A DNA stretch of 64,000 nucleotides, from assembly GCF_009764645.1 (NCBI RefSeq), contig NZ_RWIM01000125.1:1-64000 (forward strand), given 5' to 3'. Each line of letters begins with the position of its first letter. Position 1 is the stretch's first letter. The translations under genes and the position numbers were made by a program. Of this stretch, positions 59,533-64,000 are shown piece by piece. Below the pieces are notes generated by a model. The model worked only from the letters and a program-made list of their open reading frames with translations. It searched no databases and was not told the origin of the DNA. Source of the DNA: Pseudomonas sp. PB106. GTDB taxonomy: Bacteria; Pseudomonadota; Gammaproteobacteria; Pseudomonadales; Pseudomonadaceae.

Positions 59533-59560
59533 GCATAAAAAAGCCCGCACGGAGCGGGCA
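59533..59560 (-). terminator. T5, intrinsic terminator
   Basis: GCCCGC-loop-GCGGGC followed on the minus strand by TTTTTTATGC. It ends the disordered-protein gene at 59576 and shares the GCATAAAAAA core with T2, T3, T4 and T6. Confidence 0.85.
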
Positions 59561-59575
59561 ATGGGAAATTCTATT

Positions 59576-59878
59576 TCACGCGCCGGATTCAGGATCGGAG
59601 GCCGGAACGTCGCGCGGCTCCTTCAAATCATCGCTTTGGCCGACAAAATTCGAATCAGCATCAGGAGTCGCACCGCCATTACCACGCCCTGTCTGGGCGT
59701 CTTGATCAGAGCCAGGGTTTCCGGGCGGTGGGTTCCAATCTTCTGGTCGTTCGTCAGTGCCTTGCTTCGGCTCAGATTCAGCCTTCTCTAGGCCTGAGTC
59801 ATGACTTCCGCCAGTGTCAGGCGCTTGCTCGCTTGGTCCTGGATATGGCGCTTCAGGGCCGTTGTTGTCTTCGATCAT
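59576..59878 (-). CDS. acidic, disordered small protein
   Basis: 100 residues with almost no hydrophobic core and many Pro, Gly, Asp, Glu and Ser (EAPYPGPSEQAPDTGG, ERPEDWNPPPGNPGSD). GACGGGAGAG precedes the ATG and T5 follows, so it is a discrete transcription unit. Function unknown. It is first after the leader, so it may be made early in late transcription. Confidence 0.6.
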   Translation of the reverse strand: MIEDNNGPEAPYPGPSEQAPDTGGSHDSGLEKAESEPKQGTDERPEDWNPPPGNPGSDQDAQTGRGNGGATPDADSNFVGQSDDLKEPRDVPASDPESGA

Positions 59879-60210
59879 GATTCTCTCCCGTCAGACGCGC
59901 AGGGTCTGCGCTTACTACTGAGAGAAGTTTCGAAAACACGGAGTGCAATCTCTTCGACGAGTGGCCCTTAAAAAGCCTCTGCACGTGCAGAGACCCTGAA
60001 TAGGTGCGCTCGTCTTTCCGAGCTGTCGGCCAAAGACCATCCCAGCGTCGACACCCCTTTGCATCGATCTCGCTGTTCCTGTCTCGCGCCACTCTGAAAG
60101 CATTGTGAGGTCAGAGTGCGCGGGCTGCCGGCGTTGATCCGTGCGTCGCACTATCCGGCTATCGACGTCCAGGCCTTCCCGAAGGCTGTCCTGGCTACAG
60201 GTGAATTCGA
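59879..60210 (-). promoter_or_regulatory. late-operon leader
   Basis: About 330 bp without a convincing gene, downstream of the gene in the lambda Q position. It contains two hairpins, GCGCAG-ggt-CTGCGC (59899-59913) and the terminator at 59969-59992. In lambda this interval holds the late promoter pR', a pause site and the terminator tR'. I cannot place the promoter by eye. Confidence 0.45.
59969..59992 (-). terminator. tR'-like terminator in the late leader
   Basis: CTCTGC-acgt-GCAGAG is a perfect palindrome followed on the minus strand by GCTTTTTAA. It lies within the leader of the late operon about 90 nt before the first gene. Confidence 0.75.
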
Positions 60211-60248
60211 GGCATAAAAAAACCCCAATCGACGATGTCGACCGGGGT
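60211..60248 (-). terminator. T6, intrinsic terminator
   Basis: ACCCC..GTCGAC-at-GTCGA..GGGGT with TTTTTTTATGCC on the minus strand. It ends the early/nin transcript after the small membrane gene. Confidence 0.85.
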
Positions 60249-60286
60249 CCTGTTGGTTGCGCTGGACTCGCGAAACCGGTGGGTTA

Positions 60287-60610
60287 TTAAATCACCCGAA
60301 TGCTAAGTGCTGGAAGGTTGTTAACGAGTAGGGCCGTTGAAGCGTTTGCCACGAATGTTGCCAAGGAAACACCAATTAATTTAGCCATACCATTATCCCC
60401 TTTTGGTCCAGTTTGTTGAGTGTTAGAAGTAAGTTTTAAAGCGACGCACCACATAATCAGAACAATAAATCCAAAAAACGCGGCCCCTCCTAACGTCAAC
60501 AACTTTCCTGCACCGCCCGCTCCGAAGAGTACGAACTGGTCGTCACACCTTGATGCACAAAGGAATGACAGGATGGGTGAATAATGGCTCAATGGATCAC
60601 CGCCCGTCAA
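60287..60610 (-). CDS. small membrane protein, unknown function
   Basis: 107 residues from a TTG overlapping the stop of the upstream gene; one strong membrane helix (LGGAAFFGFIVLIMWCVAL) and a second weaker one near the end (LIGVSLATFVANASTALLV). An internal ATG with AGGGGAT upstream would give only the last 33 residues. The region is AT-rich compared with neighbours. It could be inserted cargo; it is ended by T6. Confidence 0.45.
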   Translation of the reverse strand: MTGGDPLSHYSPILSFLCASRCDDQFVLFGAGGAGKLLTLGGAAFFGFIVLIMWCVALKLTSNTQQTGPKGDNGMAKLIGVSLATFVANASTALLVNNLPALSIRVI

Positions 60611-61152
60611 GCGACTTCTGATATCACAAGGCCTTCATGCTCAAGGATGTGCTGAGCCTCGACTAGGGCCAGGTCTACACTGCTCTCCAGCGCTTTGCGA
60701 ATGTCCCGCCTCCACCGTTCCTGGGTCTTGATCGGGTGCGGCTCGTTCGACCAGTTGTCCATCTCGTACCAGCCGGCCGGCAGCACGTTCGTGGAGCGCT
60801 TGCCATCCACACCTGGAAGCCGAGGGAATGCCCAGGTCACCACCGCGCAGTGCAGGAACCGCTCCGGCGCGGGTGAGCGCAACACTCGGGTTAGTTCAGC
60901 AATAGCCGCATGCTTGCGTTCGGTATGCGTGGAGAACTTCGCTACCAGGGCGCGCCAATGCTCCGCAGACAGCGCCTTGTGCAGGCGCCCGAAAACCCAG
61001 CAGTCCGTCAGGAGAGCAGCCTCCTTGCCGACAATCTCCCCTCTCTGCTTGGCGCACTGCACCTTAGGCTCAAAATCGCAGCCCCCTGCCGAAGTGATTG
61101 TCTCGGCGGCCAGCGCCCGGACTACAGCGGAAACCACGTTGCGATAAGTCAT
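60607..61152 (-). CDS. putative late regulator in the lambda Q position
   Basis: 181 residues, soluble and helical: RNVVSAVVRALAAETITSAG, ALLTDCWVFGRLHKALSAEH, then HTERKHAAIAELTRVL, PGVDGKRSTNVLP and WYEMDNWS. I do not recognise a Q family motif with certainty. It directly follows NinG and precedes the late leader, as lambda Q does, and the late operon contains terminators that need an antiterminator. The role is therefore inferred from position. Confidence 0.5.
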   Translation of the reverse strand: MTYRNVVSAVVRALAAETITSAGGCDFEPKVQCAKQRGEIVGKEAALLTDCWVFGRLHKALSAEHWRALVAKFSTHTERKHAAIAELTRVLRSPAPERFLHCAVVTWAFPRLPGVDGKRSTNVLPAGWYEMDNWSNEPHPIKTQERWRRDIRKALESSVDLALVEAQHILEHEGLVISEVA

Positions 61153-61760
61153 GCTGCAGCCCTCTTCAGTTCGCGTGTCTTGGCTCGGTATTCGGCCTTG
61201 ATGGTTTTGATCTCTTCGACGGTGTACTTGCGGGGATCATGTGGTCCTTCGAGCCATGCCACCGTTTCGGCGCCGATGCGCAGCACCAAGCGGATGCGGT
61301 ACTCGACAGCGTTGCCGGACAGGTTGCGGTTGCACTTCACGCACTGACGGTGGATGTTCAGCGGTTCGAAACGCAGCTCCGGACAGGCGCCGACGGACCG
61401 GTAATGCCCAGCATCCCAGCGGCTGCCGGTCATGAGGTCGTTGTCGTTCGGCATCGAGTCGCAGCTGATGCACGGCAGGTGCGCGTCACGCACGCGGACG
61501 TACTCATTCACCGCTGCCTGGGCTTCGCGCAGGTGATCCGCCCTGCTCTTCAGCTTCTCCTTGCGAATCTGGATCTCGCGGCGATCGCGCTGGGCGATGG
61601 CCTTGCGGGCTTTCTCGGTGTTCGCCGGCGCCATGGCCAGCGCGCACTTCGGACTGCATACCGCCTGCCCCAAGCGCTGCGGCGGGAAGCTGATGCCGCA
61701 TGCCGGGTTCTTACACTTCTTCGGCTTTGGCGCCTTCTTCTCCTTGAGGGCTACGCGCAT
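61149..61760 (-). CDS. ninG: NinG recombination protein
   Basis: 203 residues of the lambda NinG (Rap) family, a structure-specific nuclease acting on recombination intermediates. N-terminal zinc finger cysteines (KKCKNPACGISFPP and AVCSPKCAL). C-terminal HNH-like part: LPCISCDS, WDAGHYRSVGACPELRF, NIHRQCVKCNRNLSG. Overlaps the next gene by 4 nt. Confidence 0.92.
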   Translation of the reverse strand: MRVALKEKKAPKPKKCKNPACGISFPPQRLGQAVCSPKCALAMAPANTEKARKAIAQRDRREIQIRKEKLKSRADHLREAQAAVNEYVRVRDAHLPCISCDSMPNDNDLMTGSRWDAGHYRSVGACPELRFEPLNIHRQCVKCNRNLSGNAVEYRIRLVLRIGAETVAWLEGPHDPRKYTVEEIKTIKAEYRAKTRELKRAAA

Positions 61761-61981
61761 GGCTCGGCCTCCTTGGGAACAATCGTCGCGTGAGCAGACC
61801 GATAGCTGTAATCACCGCACACCGAAACTACGGTGTAATCCTTGAAGCCCAGTCGGAAAGTGTCGCCACACTCCGGCGGCGTTTCTTCGGCAGTTTTGAT
61901 GATCGCGGTGCCCTGCAGATACCAGGTGGTAAGGCACTTGGTGAGCGCGTCGGCGATGGTGAAGGTTTTGGCTTCTCGCAT
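61751..61981 (-). CDS. small protein between NinB and NinG
   Basis: 76 residues starting MREAKTFTIADALTKCLTTW. It contains CGDTFRLGFKDYTVVSVCGD and ends EAEPCA. It overlaps NinG by 10 nt and its start touches the NinB stop, so it is coupled to both. Function unknown. Confidence 0.65.
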   Translation of the reverse strand: MREAKTFTIADALTKCLTTWYLQGTAIIKTAEETPPECGDTFRLGFKDYTVVSVCGDYSYRSAHATIVPKEAEPCA

Positions 61982-62379
61982 CAGTACCGCCCTCCCCACT
62001 TGTCCTGCTCAGTCCAGCGCACGTCATGCTCGCCGCCGAAGGCATGCATCAGCTCGAACAGATCGCTGAACCACTTCTGCGACTGCTTGCGGGTCGATAC
62101 GGCCATCACCACGAAGCCACCGTCGAGGCCAGGCTCCGCGCGCTGCTTCTCCAGCGAGGCACTGAAAAGGCACTTCCAGTCCTCACTGGTCAGCTTCTTG
62201 CCGTGCCAGATGACCTGCTCGGATACGTCCTTGAGCATTGCCCACATCTTGCGGTTGCAGACGTCCGGTCGCTTCTCGTCCTTGATGACTACGATCTTGG
62301 GTTTGGTGAAGTCGGTTGCGTGCAGGACGCCCATTAGACGGCTGATATCGCGCTGGCTGCGGATTGCGAACTCGCTCAT
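61981..62379 (-). CDS. ninB: NinB recombination protein
   Basis: 132 residues of the NinB/Orf family, which binds single-stranded DNA and SSB and assists phage recombination as a RecFOR substitute. Characteristic segments: NRKMWAMLKDVSEQVIWHGK and LTSEDWKCLFSASLEK. SKWFSDLFELMHAFG-type C-terminus present (QKWFSDLFELMHAFGGEH). Confidence 0.92.
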   Translation of the reverse strand: MSEFAIRSQRDISRLMGVLHATDFTKPKIVVIKDEKRPDVCNRKMWAMLKDVSEQVIWHGKKLTSEDWKCLFSASLEKQRAEPGLDGGFVVMAVSTRKQSQKWFSDLFELMHAFGGEHDVRWTEQDKWGGRY

Positions 62380-62852
62380 GCCGCAACCTCCGTCACCATA
62401 GCGTTCGTGTATTTCTCCACCAGGTGGGAACGTGAGACGAACGCATCGACGACGAACCCTCCGAGATCGATTGCGAGCGGATCACCCTTGCCCTGGCCGC
62501 GCGGCACGTAATATTTGCGATCCTCGCGGCCCTGGACCGGGTCGATCACGAAGTAACCCTCATCGGTCACCTCGATCAGGATCTGGTGATTGCCAGCCTC
62601 GATATTGAGCGACGGCGCCGTGCAGAGATAAACGCCCTCGTCCGCCAGGGGCGGATTGTCGACACCGAAAAACGCCGTGTATTTGATCCCGAGGTATTCG
62701 AGCATTTCGCGCATGGTCAGCTCGCACTCGCGGTATGGCTTGTGCAGCTCATCGATGACCTCGGCAGCAGGTCGACCGGCAAGCATCGCTAGGCACGTTG
62801 AAACGCAACTCACCGGACACGGTTGCATCTGTCGAACGATCAGTGGATTCAT
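62376..62852 (-). CDS. C39-like papain-fold protein
   Basis: 158 residues. Cysteine-protease-like triad: C16 (CPVSCVSTCLAMLAG, with the helix after it), H89 (EAGNHQILIEV) and D104 (YFVIDPVQG). The spacing and order fit the peptidase C39-like/papain fold. Short phage members like this are unstudied; they could cleave a phage or host protein. Coupled to neighbours by 4-nt overlaps on both sides. Confidence 0.65.
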   Translation of the reverse strand: MNPLIVRQMQPCPVSCVSTCLAMLAGRPAAEVIDELHKPYRECELTMREMLEYLGIKYTAFFGVDNPPLADEGVYLCTAPSLNIEAGNHQILIEVTDEGYFVIDPVQGREDRKYYVPRGQGKGDPLAIDLGGFVVDAFVSRSHLVEKYTNAMVTEVAA

Positions 62853-63232
62853 GGCTGCACCGCCTTGCTCATTGCGGTATCGACGAGCGCATCCAAGTCA
62901 TCACCGGTCATACCGGTAGCGTGCGGGCCTATCCATTCGACGACTTCGATGTAGCCACTGTGCCCGTGCTGAAGCCACCGGTAGCGCTCGGCATCCCTGG
63001 TCAGTTCGGCGATCATCGACTCTTGACCCATTGTGGTTTCGGCAAAGATTTCGCACTCGGCTTTCAGCCGCCCGTTCTCGGCCAGCAGCTCCAGCGCTAC
63101 CTCCTCCACGGTTTTCTCCCCGAGAAAGTCTTGCAGCGCCTCGGTGTTGCGCTTCCAGTCTGCACAATCGGTGCGGTACGACGCCGCCTCGGCCCACAGC
63201 AGCTTCTGGAGTTTTGTTTTGTCGATGGTCAT
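62849..63232 (-). CDS. Ea22-like phage protein
   Basis: 127 residues with a coiled N-terminal half (KTVEEVALELLAENGRLKAE) and the typical end DAERYRWLQHG...LDALVDTAMSK seen in many phage Ea22-like proteins. No enzymatic motif. Overlaps both neighbours by 4 nt. Confidence 0.72.
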   Translation of the reverse strand: MTIDKTKLQKLLWAEAASYRTDCADWKRNTEALQDFLGEKTVEEVALELLAENGRLKAECEIFAETTMGQESMIAELTRDAERYRWLQHGHSGYIEVVEWIGPHATGMTGDDLDALVDTAMSKAVQP

Positions 63233-64000
63233 TGAGCCGCACTCCTTGCTTCCAATTGTTCGGCCTGCTGAATGAGCAGCGCCCGGCGATCCGCCAGCTC
63301 ATTGGCTGCCAGAATTCGCAGTTCTGTTTTTTCCTCTGCCGATGCTTGGCGCATGGCGAGCATCGAATCCTTCACCGCGGCGAGCTTCTCGCGCAGTTTT
63401 GGCGAAGGCCGCGCAACCTCACCGGTGAGCAGCGCAACGACGGCCCGGCCGTCTTCAGTGACCGGCGCGACACTCAAATCGGCCAGGTACTGCTGAGCGC
63501 GCTCCTGAGGGATTCGCTGCATCTGCACGGCTTTGGCAATCGCCTGTGTGCGGCGGTTGGCGTCGAAGCCGACCGACACGTGCCAATTGACGTTTTTATT
63601 GTCCTCCCGAGCCTGCCCCACCAGGCGCTCGTAAGCGCTGTTGAACGCCATGCGCGCACCGACCTTATCGCCGGCGTCGAGAACAGGTTTCGCGGCTGCC
63701 AGCGCGAGCTGGATTTCATCGGTCAGCACCACGGTTTCGAACTCGTCGTTCGTAGTCATGGCGATTGCCCAAGCTTCGTCCTTGCCCGGTCGACCATCTG
63801 CAACCTGAACTCGCTGGAGGATGTCAGCCATGGCCAACTTGCCTTTCACTTCGAAGCGGCAAGCCTTCAGCGCGGCCTTCACCACCTGCACCGGGTAAGC
63901 ACAGAGATCTTCGGCCATGATCGCCGCGGTGCCCGGGTTCATTTCCTGACCCATGGCCTCGGCAGTGGCGCAGATCGCAGCAGCGAGCCCGGCGACCTGC
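63229..64000 (-). CDS. replication-region protein (5' end outside window)
   Basis: An open frame of at least 256 codons that is still open at the right edge; ATG at 63954 is internal to it (the upstream codons read AGLAAAICATAEA in frame). The motif LKACRFEVKGKLAMADILQR and a helical C-terminus (LAANELADRRALLIQQAEQL) are visible. The position before the nin-like genes suggests a replication initiator or helicase loader of the lambda P type, but no motif confirms it. Confidence 0.55.
   Translation of the reverse strand, partial: QVAGLAAAICATAEAMGQEMNPGTAAIMAEDLCAYPVQVVKAALKACRFEVKGKLAMADILQRVQVADGRPGKDEAWAIAMTTNDEFETVVLTDEIQLALAAAKPVLDAGDKVGARMAFNSAYERLVGQAREDNKNVNWHVSVGFDANRRTQAIAKAVQMQRIPQERAQQYLADLSVAPVTEDGRAVVALLTGEVARPSPKLREKLAAVKDSMLAMRQASAEEKTELRILAANELADRRALLIQQAEQLEARSAAQ

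Larger units (their letters stand above)
29796..64000. mobile_element. lambda-like siphoprophage (left part, continues past right edge)
   Basis: From the tRNA-Leu attachment remnant to the right edge the genes are an ordered lambdoid set. Right to left: replication end and nin-like region (NinB, NinG), late regulator position, late leader, holin-like genes, terminase, portal, capsid, tail (with frameshifted chaperones, tape measure, M-L-K-I-J), fibre, endolysin and Rz/Rz1. All structural genes look intact and no transposon interrupts them, so the visible half could be functional. Integrase, repressor and the second attachment site are expected beyond 64000. Confidence 0.93.

Overview
The window comes from a Pseudomonas of the fluorescens type. 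The evidence is a TTG-started mvaT gene (an H-NS analogue found only in pseudomonads), a 358-residue HPPD close to the classical P. fluorescens enzyme, GTAGGAGCTGCC-type REP elements, and many small genes I recognise only from Pseudomonas. The left 29.8 kb is chromosome. The right 34.2 kb is the left part of a lambda-like siphoprophage that runs off the right edge.

Chromosome (1-29795). In order: tyrosine catabolism (hpd); a DMT-family exporter divergent from a LysR regulator; a CSS-motif/EAL c-di-GMP phosphodiesterase; mvaT; a secreted small protein; glyoxalase I; the peroxide pair ahpC-ahpF with a hairpin between them; an orphan tyrosine recombinase divergent from a KfrA-like coiled-coil protein; glutathione reductase (gor) and galU; a run of small lipoproteins and conserved small proteins; the alkylation repair genes alkB and ada; an AcuI-type reductase; a large secreted Trp/Gly-rich repeat protein; a nitronate monooxygenase-like flavoprotein; modABC behind a ModE-like palindrome; a type IB topoisomerase; an ABC-F gene broken by two 1-nt deletions; and three small genes. 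Stress defence (glyoxal, peroxide, disulfide, alkylation) is a recurring theme.

Prophage (29796 to beyond 64000). The left boundary is the 3' half of a tRNA-Leu(UAA) gene, so the element entered at the anticodon/3' part of that tRNA. The rebuilt tRNA and the integrase should lie past the right edge. Most phage genes read leftwards. From right to left they are: a partial replication-region gene, an Ea22-like gene, a C39-like papain-fold protein, NinB, a small gene, NinG and a gene in the position of lambda Q; then a hairpin-rich late leader; a possible holin pair; a likely Acb2 anti-CBASS sponge; a phage metallopeptidase; TerS and TerL; DUF4055 portal; MuF; scaffold; capsid; connectors; tail terminator; tail tube; tail chaperones joined by a -1 frameshift at GGGAAAC; tape measure; lambda M, L, K, I and J homologues; side fibre and Tfa; SleB-type endolysin; and nested Rz/Rz1.

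Cargo (moron) genes interrupt the late operon. They include a DUF2971-like gene, an outer-membrane-type lipoprotein, an unknown AT-rich gene and, on the opposite strand, an AT-rich two-TM membrane protein. Several are followed by intrinsic terminators sharing the core GGCATAAAAAAACC, which then run into the Shine-Dalgarno sequence of the next late gene. The late operon must therefore be read by an antiterminated polymerase, while the cargo can be transcribed alone in the lysogen. A small prophage gene next to the attachment site is a diverged paralogue of the host gene on the other side.
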